Assembly (NCBI RefSeq): GCF_032854445.1
Contig: NC_088300.1
Location: forward strand, 52,860,984 to 52,924,983
From: Liolophura sinensis
Taxonomy: Eukaryota > Mollusca > Polyplacophora > Chitonida > Chitonidae
Reading direction: 5' to 3'
Length of the DNA stretch: 64,000 bases
A program made the translations under genes and the position numbers. Positions within the stretch are counted from its first letter, which is position 1. Every line of letters begins with the position of its first letter. The notes under the pieces are model-generated. The model was not told the origin of the DNA, made no database searches, and saw only the letters and a list, made by a program, of their open reading frames with translations. This document shows, piece by piece, positions 48,701 through 61,200 of this stretch.

Positions 48701-51700
48701 TATGGGAGGCACGGCCGCCGGGACTTTGTGTAAGTTTGTAGGACAAATGGGAATAAGGAAGCCTTTTTTCAAAGTGGTGTTGATGTGAGAAGACGAACTG
48801 ATCATTTGAACCGGTCAAAATGCCCTTTATATAATGTAATGTTATAGTCTTACTTCAGTGAGGTAACCAAAGAGATTTGCTTTAAAACGGGTTGTCATTT
48901 TACTTATAAAGTAATGTTTAAAATACGGTAAATCAGAAATTGCCTAATCCTTGGGAAAAAAATAGCACTGAAAAATCGACAAAGCAGAATTTGACCAGTG
49001 ATGTCTACATTGTCAGTATCTGTTATGCCCAGATTTCGTTAACAGGGAGAAACTTTGGCAGTTTGGAATTCTATCAGAGGATACATAAAATGCACATGCA
49101 AATGTCTATGAATATTCAAGCCTTGAAAAAAATACTTCCAAAAGGAAACCATTAGGCTGACATAATTATTGTGCGAGAATGTTGCATAATTGGCGTAAAG
49201 AGATAGTTCCGAGGTTTATGAGTTCAACTGAATAAGAACAGCAAATGCCCAGTTGGTACTTTTCCATTTTAAACATAGGGACATGCATGTATACAGAAAG
49301 GAGTATGAATAAATGGGTGCCTCCTTCCAAACTTTTCGTCATTGTATATTATCACATATATGAAACACATGTTAGTCTGTCATCGCATTTAGCAGCCAAA
49401 TCATTATTGTGTAAAGCTTGATGAATGTTTCTGTTTCCCCAGTGGGTTACCCGTTTGGAAGTATCATGTACACGTTTGTGGGTAAGACGGCCCCATTCCT
49501 AATCATCTCCGCGCTGACAGCCACTGAAGCAGGTACGCGCTGTTGCGTGACGTAATCACTACGAAGGACATCCTGTCATAAGTACAATAACATTTTACCA
49601 CAAAAGCCTGATCATCATTGTGAAGATCATTAATACTCTGTCATGCAGCGTCGACTGATAATTAGGCAGCTTAACGATAAAGAAAATAGTAAAATAAAGA
49701 ATTTATCAGATCCTTTGATTTGTTTTTTAGAATTTTTCTAACCGACTTAAATGCCGAAAATTATTCTAAAAAAGTAAATCAAACTATTTTCCCGGAAATA
49801 TGTAATGGTCTTTCATCTAGAATGTGTTACATGTTAGTGTGTTCTTTTCCTCTAAATCCAGCTCCGGCTGGCAAGACTGTGATTTAAGTCAGAAGTTTTG
49901 TAGGAACCTGGCAAAAGCCGATGGATTGCTATAGGAGTTCTGGTTTGCTCTACCTACCTGTCCAGGCTGGTGAATAATTCTTGAGTGTAACGATAAACAT
50001 CATTCAACTCTAATCAATCAACTGGTGAATCAAAATGCTATGTGTATGGCATTTCCAGTTCGATATTTTCCCAGGAAAGCTTTAGTGTTCGTAATACATA
50101 TTCTCCTGAACTGTACAATTTCCTCTTTTACCTCCAGGTTTGCTGGCCACAGTACTACGCCCCTCTTTCCATGACAAGGTCAATATGCCAGTTTAAAACT
50201 CACTCGCCTTTCGAATCTTCGTTAGTTGTCATAAATATTTGTTTAAGGTCAACATATTTAACAATTATAACCTTCATGTGTTATTGCTGAAACATTATAG
50301 ATATGTTTATTGACCGTTTTCAACATATCACTTGTACATGATAAACACATAATGTGGATGAATAACGTATCACGTAATGATACTTTTTCATTTCCTGTTA
50401 TAGACGGCAAGAGACGGAAACTCACTTCCGGAACTTCTAAAAGACCCACTAATTTTAATTGCCGCAGGTAAATACCTAAGGTTCTACTGATCAAGTACTT
50501 TAAAGAAAAAAGAGAGAAATCTTCAGCTTTGAAGATCAGAAATAATTCATAGCCACTACGTACCGAATCACTGGGTTTAGAGCATGGAACATAGCTGGAA
50601 GTGTGTGCCCACTTGGTCATTTTTTGGTTTCACATATACTTTTTAAAAGACGCGTGACACTCATACTAAGACAGACAGGGATACATGTTATTTTATTTTA
50701 CAGGAATTTGGCTTTTGTCCAAATGAAGTGCTTGGCTAAATGCTGGCACCACTGATTCTTGTTGTAATTCATGTATCTTCACATCTAGTTGCGAATAGTA
50801 TACGGGTGTCAAACCAGTAGAAAATCCAAATTGCTGATCTAGATAGATGTACCAATGGAATGTTGACAAATATCAAACTGATTTCACTGAACCGTGACCT
50901 TCACGTCTTGATTTTGATTTTATTCATACTTTTGCGCGTTCGACATCATGGTGTCGTATGAGGAATGTTGTCCCTTAAAGCAAGTCATTTTTATCTTGTA
51001 TATTTTTTGGTTCTTTCAGTTGTTTGATATTTTTACCATTCTAGTTTTATTTTTCGGTCAACCTCTCGTTAAATACATTTACGTTGCAGTATTAACAGAA
51101 ATTTCTCTCCCGTAACACGTTCATGATGCAGCATTATTTATTTGTACACTGTCTTCAACGAACGAAACGACCATACGAGCATCGTCTTGTGCTTATTCAC
51201 TGTCACCAGGGCCTCACGTGAGAACAGTGAGGACTGGTGGAATCCAACGGGACAGTATCATGATGGAGACTAACAATTCTTGTTCTTTTGTACACGCGTC
51301 ATATACTGTATAGCTGAGCCCGTGGACGAATGTTCTGCCGTAATATTGAGCTCCCTTAACTTACACTGTGATTGATAAGTGCTCTGGCTTGTGTCCTGTA
51401 GGGTCGATCATGTTCAGCACCATGTCCATGGCTGTACTGGAGCCGACGGTTCCAATCTGGGTGATGGATACCATGAACATAGAGAAATGGCAGCTGGGTA
51501 AGCTTACCGATTTGTGAACATTACTAAGCCACGTGTTGTAATTCATCAAAAGACAAGAACACAATACAAGGTGGCGAGTAATACTCATGTGAAGATTGTT
51601 TCGAACTCAATTTAATTAATAGGGAAAGTGAAAACAGCACGGATCTTGAACGCCTATATATACCCATACTGTCACAACCACAGTTGATGCGTTATTAGTT

Positions 51701-54700
51701 ATTTGCATTAAAGATGATAAGTATTTGAAGATGACATTTACACATATATACATATAATTGCAAGGGATCCCATATAGCAACACTGGTTTTGAAAGTTTCA
51801 AGTGTATAAGATACCTGATCCTGTCAAATGTTATTAAGGTTCCTTTGCCATTCCAGGTTTGATATTCTTACCAGACAGCATTGGGTATCTTATTGGGACG
51901 AACATGTTTGGAGTTATAGCCCAGAAAATAGGCCGGTATGTGCTTTTTGGCCTATATTACATGCATGAAATACAAAGTCAAACTGGACTGGACGTTTTAC
52001 ATATCATTATACATTGAGTGTCTTACACATGTGAATGCATTACATATACCATACTCTTTGATGTTGTTTAGATGTTGTGGTTTTGAATAAATCGTCATTT
52101 CACCAGTTTAAGGAAAATTCTAATTCTATAAATATAACAAAGAAATACATGCACATGTAATAACATTTTCTTGTATACGCCGTAACATTTATAGGAAGAC
52201 ATTTATTTCCCTGTTCACAGTGTGTTTCAAAAAAAATTTTTGTTTGTTTTCCAGATGGATTTGTGCAATATCATGTCTGATTATGATCGCATTTTGCTTG
52301 GTTTGCGTGAGTATATATCTTTCCCAATATCTGATTATCTCCTTCATATAACTCAGCATGGTATGCATGTATGTCGTGTTGAATGACATCACCAAGTTTG
52401 TATCTGACCAGGTGTTAGTAATGCTCAACTGAGACGCTTGTTTGAGTACGCACTATTATTTCAATTTGCGCGTTTTGCAAACAAAAACAAAGGGGTTCTG
52501 GAATGATATCACTGAATAATATCACATGACTTAAAGCTGCACCATATTCAGGAAAGCCGCACCCTATTCGGGAAAGCTGTACCCTATTTGGGAAACCTGC
52601 ACCCTCGGGTGTAGCAAAATGATTTCAGGTAGGCCTACTTATATAACGACACATTTATTTGAATGACATATGGTTTTATGTCAAATAAAAATAAAATCCT
52701 TATTAAGGTTTTCTTACCGCGTATTGTGTTTTCCAATTCACAGATTCCTTTTGCCTTGAACCTTACTCATCTCATTCTGCCACATTTCGGGCTTGGTCTT
52801 GGACTCGGTAAGGAAACAAAAGCATGCGTCATAGTCATTACTTCTCTACAATATCTAATATGACTTTTTAGTCTAATAGATTATCCCAGCATATAGTCCT
52901 TAATCTTCTAATACTGCAGAACGTGCGAAAGGTCTTCGGCAAACCCGCGGATGATCGTGGGTTTCCCCCGGGCTCTGTTCGGTTTCCTCCCACTATAATG
53001 CTGGCCGCCGTCAAATGAGTGAAATATACGGCATAAAACACCAGTCAAATAAATGAATAAATCTAATACTGCAATATCATGACAACATGGTAAAGTAAGA
53101 AATGATCATTGAAACGAATCCCGTAACTGCTGTAGAGCTTGAACTAGCTTATCAACAGTGGTTTAGCAATTAGCGATATTCAGACATTTCACAAGCACCA
53201 ATTAACGTACCGGTATATTTATCTGTTTACTCTACATTTTAAGTTGAATTATTAACTTCATCTTATGTACATGTGGCTAAGTGAATTTACTGAGAAAAAA
53301 ACAATGTTGCATTCTCCGCACTGTTATACCGGCTCGTACCAGTATGTTGATTGCATTTTACTCGCAGGTATCATTGACGCCGCCATTATGCCCCACCTGG
53401 CCCTATTGGTTGACACACGTCATGTGTCAGTCTACGGAAGTGTCTACGCGATTTCTCAGCTAGGCGTCTGCTTGGGATACGCTCTTGGTAGGAACTTTGA
53501 CACCACAGTCCGTGTTTTAATTACAAAACTACATACATGTTAATAAAACAAGTAATTTTACCGTGGTGTGTACGCTATTTCTTAACTCGGCGTACTTGTA
53601 CTTTGGATACGCTCTTGGTAGGATATACTGAGCTACAAACCACATGTTAATTACAAAACCACATACAGGCTAACAAGAACAAATAACTGAATAGTTGTGA
53701 GAATATACAGCCCTTATCGAGTATGCAGAAAGAGTTTTTTCCCAGCTTCTGCATGTTGGCATTCTTCACACGTTTTCGCTGGTTGAAACATGTTAAACAG
53801 GGCAGATTAGGTTACCATTGCTTAATAAATGTCTTAAGATGTATGCTTTAATAAGGCAGAATTGGAATTTTTGCCCCTTGTTTGGATTCTGTTCTTGTTG
53901 ACTCTAAGAGCGCTTTACGTCGGGAGGTTTGTAATGTTCTCGATAATGAGCGGCAATTTCCTTCGGGGCTCTGTCGAGGTTCCACAAGACGACCTCTGCC
54001 ATGAAGACAATTCTTCAGTCTATTTTTCATCATAAATGAAATAAAGATATACATCATCTTAACCGTAACCTTTTCAGGTCCCTCTATAGGTGGTCAGGTG
54101 GTCAAAAAGATTGGATTCCCATGGTATGTATATACTATCGATGGCTCTAAAACTAATGTGTTTGCAGTAGGTTGTCCTTATATAGCTGTGTACAGGTATA
54201 CAGACGTGAGCAGTTCACTAAGTGAAGTAAAATGACAAGAGGACAGATTTCACTGATTACGTGTGATGATTTGTCAACTTTTTATATAATTGTAACACTT
54301 TCTATATACTTGTAACACTTTCTATGTACTTGTAACACTTTAATTATGTTACCTTTTTCATATTCACAAAATTACGCGTAATATAGGCAATCAGTATAAA
54401 GCAGGTTCTTAATCATCTTATCGCTTCCATGTAAAGCTTGTCTAATATTATAAAAGTGGTTAATTCAAGAAGACAAAAATAATATTAATGAATGCTAGGT
54501 TTACATATGCTTTGGTCAACCAAAAACGCAACCTGAAATTTACCTGCTTCCTGGTTTGATGCTAGGATACCTCCCAGAGGTGTAGTTCAGCTGAATATGG
54601 GCCTTTTTGTTGTGGTCGGCAAAAAGGTATGACAAGTGTGAACATGAGAAAGACAATAAGCTTTGTCATATACAAGAGCCTTTGGAAACAAAAACAAACT

Positions 54701-55952
54701 AACTGGCACTTAACACTTTCACCTTTGCATGTAAAGTAATCATATTGTCCTGCTGGGTCCTAGGTTGATGCGCGGAATGGCCATCCTGAACGTCGTATAC
54801 AGTCCGCTCTGTTGCTTCCTGAGGCCAACCCATCAAACCGACGAGACCTCGGTAAGCAACGAATATATGTCTTTCTTTGTTGATTCATTAAAGTAGATGT
54901 GATCCTTTAATTAGAAGCCTATACTACTTATAACACCTAGCAGACCTTATATATAGATGGACAGTAGGACATTTTTCTTTCCAAATGGAAAAGTTTATAT
55001 TTCTTTGACAGGTTATGACTAGTTATAAATTTGTCATTCCGAAAGAAAACTAAAACGAAAAATAGGGTGAGGATCAGCTTTTCCCAATCTATAGTCGCGG
55101 GTTTCAGTGTTAGAATTATCTCTTATTACCTGTTAGTTACCTGTTTAAGATTACTTAAATAATGCTGAAAAAAATTTCGCCTGTATGGACAAAGATGGTT
55201 ATATGACAGTGTGAGGTCCTTCAAGGTCACTGTAGTGTCTGGTTGCGGAATGGGTTAACTCTTATTACAGAGTGAAACGGCCACAAATGTGTCGTACTGA
55301 CGGTAAATATTCCCTAGGATAAATCGATGTCAACTGAAGGTTCCTACAAAATAACTAACCTGTTCTTATAGTTGGCCTAACCAAAACTATTCCGTGACAA
55401 GATCACAAATTGACAAAAAGGACCGTTTGGTTTGCCGAATCTCACAACAGGGTATTTAATAACAAAGACTATACGGTTGGCGTAAATTTGTACTAGGGAA
55501 GATGTAATGGTCGTGTGAACAGCTGTAAAGGTTCCGTACCGTCAATCCGACACATTTGGGGCTGTTTCATTCTGTAACTCTCGCAACACATATGTTGCTG
55601 GATGAGAGTTACCTGGACTCTGCAGCTACGTAGTTTCAGTTCAGTTGCATATCTAGTTTACTGTTAGGATTACTTTTGAGCTGTCTTCGTTTAACATGCA
55701 TGTGCTTAATCCTCCGGACGATTTGACTAAAAGAGTTGTTTAATATGTAGGCCCAAAAGTAAGCTTTCTATAGCACTGCATGGTTACCACATGTGTGACA
55801 GCGCAGTTTTATACCCAATTCTTGCCTACATGACGTCAATAGTTTCTCTGTTTTAGGCAATCCTTTCAGAGAATGGTATTCCAAAGTACTTAGACGAGGA
55901 CAGTCTACGTGACAGCAGTTTCTCATATAACCGTCTACACGAAGAAGACTGA
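42727..55952 (+). CDS. SLC18A-like: Vesicular amine/acetylcholine transporter-like protein (SLC18A family, MFS)
   Basis: Sixteen exons with GT/AG borders: 42727-42874, 43504-43783, 47170-47228, 47837-47920, 48637-48729, 49443-49532, 50138-50178, 50404-50467, 51402-51497, 51857-51935, 52255-52306, 52744-52807, 53368-53487, 54078-54123, 54764-54851, 55857-55952. They total exactly 1,500 nt, a 499-residue protein (human VMAT2 is 514). Family members exchange vesicular protons for cytosolic amines or acetylcholine. Visible: TM1 [19 protein letters not shown] with D42 and N43; a luminal loop with sequons at N73, N81 and N94; TM2 with [21 protein letters not shown] after TM4; TM7 [14 protein letters not shown] with E300 and W306; TM10 [18 protein letters not shown]11 [14 protein letters not shown]; a short acidic tail. 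Oddities: the TM2 lysine of VMAT2 is R126, the TM10 aspartate is Q414 and the TM11 aspartate is N448. Start chosen at the first in-frame ATG of the exon; a second ATG is two codons later. Substrate unknown. Confidence 0.93.
45241..45296. repeat. 18-bp tandem repeat, three units
   Basis: Units of TCTCCAAAGGTTACCGTT type inside SLC18A-like intron 2. Confidence 0.85.
46413..46472. repeat. Short tandem repeat of CTATCTATAAGTTACTG
   Basis: About three imperfect units, directly abutting a family C copy whose first bases (AAGTTACTGCTATCT) are the same motif. The array may therefore have grown out of that repeat's end. Confidence 0.75.
46625..46755 (+). repeat. Dispersed repeat family B copy
   Basis: ACTTTCTAAGTTCTTTGGTG, then TTTTACGTCGTTTTGGGAAT, GACCTGGAACGTCC, GGTTGACGG and TGTCTGTTTCGACGCATAGA. 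Good agreement with the 36410 copy. Confidence 0.75.
47268..47436 (+). mobile_element. SINE-A copy in SLC18A-like intron 3
   Basis: Sense SINE-A from GGCTTCCTCTCAGGCCGTAC through CGCCCGGTTTCC, AATGCTGGCCGCCGTCGTAT and an A-rich tail. It lacks the tRNA-like head. Same orientation as the gene. Confidence 0.88.
52536..52610. repeat. 20-bp tandem repeat in SLC18A-like intron 11
   Basis: Three and a half units of GCTGCACCCTATTCGGGAAA, with one to three differences per unit. Confidence 0.88.
52919..53061 (+). mobile_element. SINE-A copy in SLC18A-like intron 12, 12-bp target duplication
   Basis: Sense, 5'-truncated SINE-A (GGTTTCCCCCGGGCTCTG, then AATGCTGGCCGCC) with an (AAAT)n-type tail. Exact TCTAATACTGCA repeats flank it at 52907-52918 and 53062-53073. 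The clean duplication suggests a fairly recent insertion. Confidence 0.92.
53575..53690 (+). pseudogene. Degenerate duplicate of SLC18A-like exon 13 end and its donor
   Basis: A ~115-bp direct copy, offset by about 130 bp, of the end of exon 13 and the first part of intron 13. GGATACGCTCTTGGTAGGA is repeated exactly, and TTAATTACAAAACYACATAC recurs in the intron part. The copy of the coding part has a stop (CTTAACTCG for CTCAGCTAGG) and a 4-bp insertion, so it cannot replace the original exon end in frame. Confidence 0.8.
54281..54340. repeat. 20-bp tandem repeat, three units
   Basis: TCTATATACTTGTAACACTT repeated three times in SLC18A-like intron 14, right next to a family C remnant (54200-54285). 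Confidence 0.9.
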
Positions 55953-56059
55953 AGCCAGCTTTACGACTCCTCTCAATACTTTTCAATTTAATTTCAACTC
56001 CAATTTCATTACATGCGCGATATTATGGTTATTTAAGTCATATGTTTGTCCCACATGGA

Positions 56060-56065
56060 AATAAA
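56060..56065 (+). terminator. Polyadenylation signal of the SLC18A-like gene
   Basis: AATAAA 108 nt after the stop codon, the first on this strand downstream of the gene that I noted. It implies a short 3' untranslated region ending near 56080. Confidence 0.55.
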
Positions 56066-57529
56066 CTGAATGCTCATTTGAAACCTCAAAGAAAGGATGT
56101 CGAACGAGTTATGATTCAGTGACAAGGGAAGCCTTATTGATATGGTTAGAAATGTTCAAATGTCTCGTGCTCACTTATAGCGCAGCCATTACAAAGACAT
56201 CTTCTATATGTTATATGATGAGTGTATAGATCTATATATTTCTAATAATTCACTATCTTAGAAATGAACAAGCCGTAGGCCTGTGTAGAAACAAAACGGA
56301 ATTTCCGGTTGTGAAGTTGGGTGACATGTTATGTTATTTAAAACTTTCTCCGAAATTGATTTGAGACTTTCCAAACATTTGAGACTTTAATTTAACTTTA
56401 AATTCTCGGATTTGTCAATCAACACGGAATATTAATCAAGAACTGGTTAGACCTGTGTCAGTACACTGCCACTGTTTGTTGCGTAAAGTCCTGGCCTGTA
56501 AAATCAGTCATACTCTATTACAAGGAAAATGCAATTAGAGTGCTTTTTTAATTTATCAAGGGCCTGGTTTCAACACAGGAACGCTTTTCCTCGGGTGACG
56601 TCATACTTATTTTAAAACAAGTCCAACAAATGAGCTGGACAGTTGGCGTGGAGAGTGATTTGTATAGAACTCTTGATCAACGCAGAGGTGCCTGGGGTCA
56701 CGGTGGTGAGGCAAGATGTGGCGTCCGAAGATACAAAAACTCCGTCTCGACCTTTGTTTCTTGTAATACTTTGCATGCATGCATTCTCTTTATCTGAAGT
56801 CTTTACCAGAACCATATCTGGGAAACTGTTTTCTCCCATAAACCCATATTATATTGCCCCGTTTGACCCCTCCGGCAGAACTTGTGCAGGGAGGGAGATA
56901 TAACATTTAACATGGGTGAATGAGACTTTGACCTGGATTATTCTAATGCTGTAAGGAAGTAAGTATACATATCCAGTACGTTGTCCTTGTCCGCATTTTC
57001 TATTGACCCTCGAGCAGATGATGCCTTTCTAGTAACCCACATGCACGTGGTAATGTGACTGACACTGATACAGCTTACGAGGGTTTGGATTGTGGTAAGT
57101 GTTTTTCACTAGTGACAGTAATAGATTACATCTGTTAGTCTGTTAAATAATTGGAGCTGTCTGTGTATTTTAAGTGCTGGTTATGACAATCTGTAAAGAA
57201 AGGACATGAAAATCAAACTAGAATCACCGCCGGACGTGTTTCATGACTACATGTACCTACACTATATGTACCACAGGAGGCCCAGTTTTCGTTGAAGAGC
57301 TACTCTTATGGTTTAGGAATTTTGAAAAATATCTCTGGAGTGGAAAAAAAGTTTAAGATTCAAAAGGAGTGAGCATCATCAGTTGAATGAGTAAAGACGA
57401 ATGAGCTTTTCAATGTGACTGGAGTGGAGCATTTCGCCTTCGTTTTCTTACCGAGTGTCTCTAATCCGAATGACGAATGACCACACTATATTTATTTATT
57501 GAATGCTCCGTTACTTACTATAGGAAAAC

Positions 57530-57870
57530 GAATGACATTGATATCGTATGGCATAATAGTAGACACACTGTTGGTTTAGGTGTACAATGACATTGATATC
57601 ATATGGATTGACACTGATATCACCTGTCATTCTGCATTTTCTGCTGTACACAACACTCTACTAACCATGCAATCCTGCACTAGAGATATGGAATGACACT
57701 GATATCACCTGTCATTCTGCATTTTCTGCTGTACACAACACTCTGCTAACCATGCAATCCTGCACTAGAGGTATGGAATGGCACTGATATCATATAGATG
57801 GACACTGACATTAGCTAGTCATTCCTCACTAGGACACACCCTACTGACCAGTGCTACTCTAGGGATGCGG
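57530..57870. repeat. 85-bp tandem duplication with shorter degenerate units
   Basis: Units 57610-57694 and 57695-57779 are nearly identical, each beginning GACACTGATATCACCTGTCA. Shorter units with ATTGATATCRTATGG precede them and a diverged unit follows. The near identity suggests a recent expansion. Confidence 0.88.
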
Positions 57871-58189
57871 AATGATACCATTTGAATCAGAGTTACACAT
57901 TTACAACTACTGTAATATAATTATTAGCTGTTATGCGCCAGTCTATTAATCAGTTAGTTAATGTGATTGTCACCTGACGTGCAAAATTTCACACTCAAGA
58001 CCCATAAGGTGCGGGCTGAATCCTTGCCTTATACGGGGAAGGGAAATTTCTTGAGTATGACATAATATACTATTAAAATTATGAAATGATAATCATGGAC
58101 TTGATTTCACCACTTGTGCTTTTATCTGATACAGAGATATTATTCAGATGGTTGAGCATGCATTTATGATTTTTTCCTTGTCTGTTTAG

Positions 58190-58208
58190 TGTTTACCTCC
58201 ATGGAATA
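58190..58208 (+). other. PBDC1 5' untranslated part of the first coding exon
   Basis: Nineteen bases between a good splice acceptor and the start codon. An ATG at 58201 here is followed at once by an in-frame stop (ATG GAA TAA) and overlaps the region just before the true start at 58209, a minimal upstream open frame. Confidence 0.45.
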
Positions 58209-61200
58209 ATGGATGCAGGAACGCTTCCCCCAGAGTTGGCAGGCAATCGAGTAAGCGTGTTCATCATTTGAGTATTATCATTTTAGGCAAACTGTGTTAT
58301 AGTTCAAAGATTCTGTGAAGTTCTTTCTAAATCTGGTTGGTATTACACATTCCAAATTTATGGACTCTGACATTCTAGACAACTTTGACTTGCAGCTGCG
58401 AACTGACATCCAGTTCCCAGTTTTCTGAAGCGCATTATGCTAAGTAAGCTGTTAACTACCATGACATCATATGTTGTAGAGAGTCTTTACACTTACCTAT
58501 GTGCTAGTTAACATTGAGTAGCCTTCGTGAAACTGGGACCAGGTCACTCAGAGCAGCTTATGGCATATAACAACATACTGTGACACTGGAAGTAGTGCCA
58601 GCCTAGCTGTACCACTTTTCATTTTTCCCAAAAAAATGTAAAAAAAATCAGTAAAAAAAAAAAAATTAAAAGCAAAGTCAGACCAATTTAATGGCGTTAA
58701 CAAAATGACAGGGTTCCCACTCTACCTGGAAATCAGGGAAAACCTGGAAAAAATATTTCAGTTTTTCCAGTCATGGAAAAATCAGGGATTTAAAAAAAAA
58801 TGAATAAAATCAGGGAAAAATCAGGGAATTTTGTTTGCTGAAGGTGTTGAGGTTGCGTAATGCTGAAGTCCCCATTATACACACACACAGTCCCGTATTG
58901 TATGCTTGGTTATGGTGGCTTTTTAGTGTGGAAACTTGATCCTCTCTACATTTATTTCTTTCTTGCTTGATGGCTGTGTTGCATGAACTTTCGGTATATT
59001 ATAACCTATCAACACCTTTTAACACTAAAAGTCCAAAAGGGAGTAGCGCCCCTTGCCTCCAGAGCTGCAGCTGCTGTCTCCTGCTGCATATATGATGTAG
59101 CCTAGGCCTACATCATTGTGTAAGGAGATTGTAAGTTAAAAATACTACATGTCACAAAGCGTTAATGCCAATATGCATGGAGAATGACTTACATGTAGGT
59201 TGATTATGTTAATTATAACCCATGCTTCTGTGAAAGCAGGGCCAGGGATATTAATTTACAAGTACATGTAGGTCTGTCCATGCACCCATCATTCTTGCTA
59301 CATATGTATGTCTGTCCACCCTGATTTCACACTTCTGTTTTCAAACAGTACATGCAATTTCCCAACTTATTTCATTTTGACTAAAATAGGTATCCACATT
59401 TATTTCAGGAGTCCTCACAATATGTTTGAAAACAGAAGAGTTACATGTTTTGCATATCTAATGACCCCATTCATTTTGATTGGTTCTGTGTCAAACCAAG
59501 ATTGCTGAGAAGAGTGGATGCAAATTTTTTATATAGGTTGTAAATTTATTTTCTATTTTCTGATATTCTTTAAAATATGATCAGTTATTAGTGAAATGCC
59601 CAGTAGATCATTATAAAACCTGCTGAAACCACCATGCTCGCGTATAATGCCGATTGAGACACGATCCTGACCGTTCCAAAGTATAAACTTCCATTTATGT
59701 GTTTTAATCAAAGATGAAATAAAAAGAGGATGAACTTATTTAGAATTTCATTCGTTATCTATTAGCTTGTTTGCTGCTTGCTACATATGTGTTGTTATTC
59801 TGTTGTAACTTTTGCTTTTTGCTATGGATCCTGTGGTGTTGTATGCGCTCTCTCCTTGCTTTGGCCTGATCCTGTCCAAACATACTGTAGATATACTGAC
59901 GAACTAAAACCCTAGTCTGTCAATCTTCATGTCGTGCAAATTCCGTCAGGATTGGTTGCAAAAGGAAGAGTATAAAAACTGGATAAAGGAAGTACCTCAA
60001 GATAGTAGCAAGGCCATCTGTGAAGTCTGCAAGAAGACAATTGATTTAAGCAGCATGGGGCAGACAGCACTCACATCTCACATGAAGGGAAAAAACATGT
60101 TCAAATTCTTTCCCTGAAATCTGGAGCAACATCCCAGCCGTCTATAAAACTGTTCTGCGCAGGCGACAATCCCTCTGATACAGTACCGTCAACGTCATCT
60201 GAACCAAGCGAAGCGAGGGATGATGACTTAGCAACAATGGATATTGAGACTCCTGGAAGGAATCTGATAACCTCTTACATCAGTTCTAGGGCTGTCAAGA
60301 AAGCCGAGATCATATGGGCTCTGAAAACAATTATGTCTCGCTTCTCCTACAACAGTAATGCAGACATTGGGGATGTGTTTAAGGCAATGTTTCCTGACAG
60401 TAGCATAGCTAAGAACTTCAGATGTGGGCCAACAAAATTGGCATACCTTATTTGCTTTGGTACTGCTCCATACTTTATGGACAAGCTACTAAATAATGTG
60501 AGAGCAGCAGTAGGCTATGTTGTCAGCTTTGATGAATCACTTAACTCTGTGATTAGGATGGGACAGATGGATATCATAGTCCGCTATTTCTATAATGGTA
60601 AAGTTGTCTCTCAGTACCTAGACAGTCAGTTTTTGGAGCATGCAACAGCAAAAGATCTTCTGTCTGCATTCAAACAAGGCACATCAATCCTAAATCCAAG
60701 TAAGCTGTTACAAGTATCCATAGATGGGCCAGACGCGAACTTCATGTTTCTAAATGACTTATTGGATGACAGGAAGAAAGAAGATCCAGGTCTCCCTGGG
60801 ATTCTTCAGCTTGGCAGTTGTAGTTTACATGTAATCCATGGGGCATTCACTACAGGCATCCAGAAAACTGACTGGAATTTGGAAAAACTTTTGGTACCAT
60901 TTGGTACCTTTTTTGCCGATTCTCCCTCTAGGCGAGCAGACTTCAAAGACATCACGAAGACCGAGCTATTTGGGCTCCAGTTCTGCAGCACAAGGTGGGT
61001 GGAAGATGTTTGTGTAGCTGAAAGAGCTGTAAAGATATGGCCTAACCGGGTGACGTATGTGAAGGAAACTCTCAAGAAGCCCAAGCGGCAAATACCAACG
61101 GTTGCATCCTTTGTTAATCTCCAGGAATCTGTGGTCAGTGATCCACTCATCCTGGCAAAGCTAGAAGTTTTCATCTCCACAGGCAACCTTGTTCAGCCAT

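Larger units (their letters stand above)
55953..58189. other. Intergenic DNA between the SLC18A-like gene and PBDC1
   Basis: Begins with the SLC18A-like 3' untranslated region. It holds a CRE palindrome TGACGTCA at 56596-56603, a possible untranslated exon ending at 57094 (GGATTGTG followed by GTAAGTG) with an E-box CACGTG near 57045, and an 85-bp tandem repeat (57610-57779). The opposed short frames at 56612-56903 have no family resemblance. Confidence 0.5.

Noticed and set aside
60806-61186. 126-codon minus-strand frame, and another at 62046-62282
   Set aside because: Antisense shadows of the hAT transposase and its coiled-coil tail.
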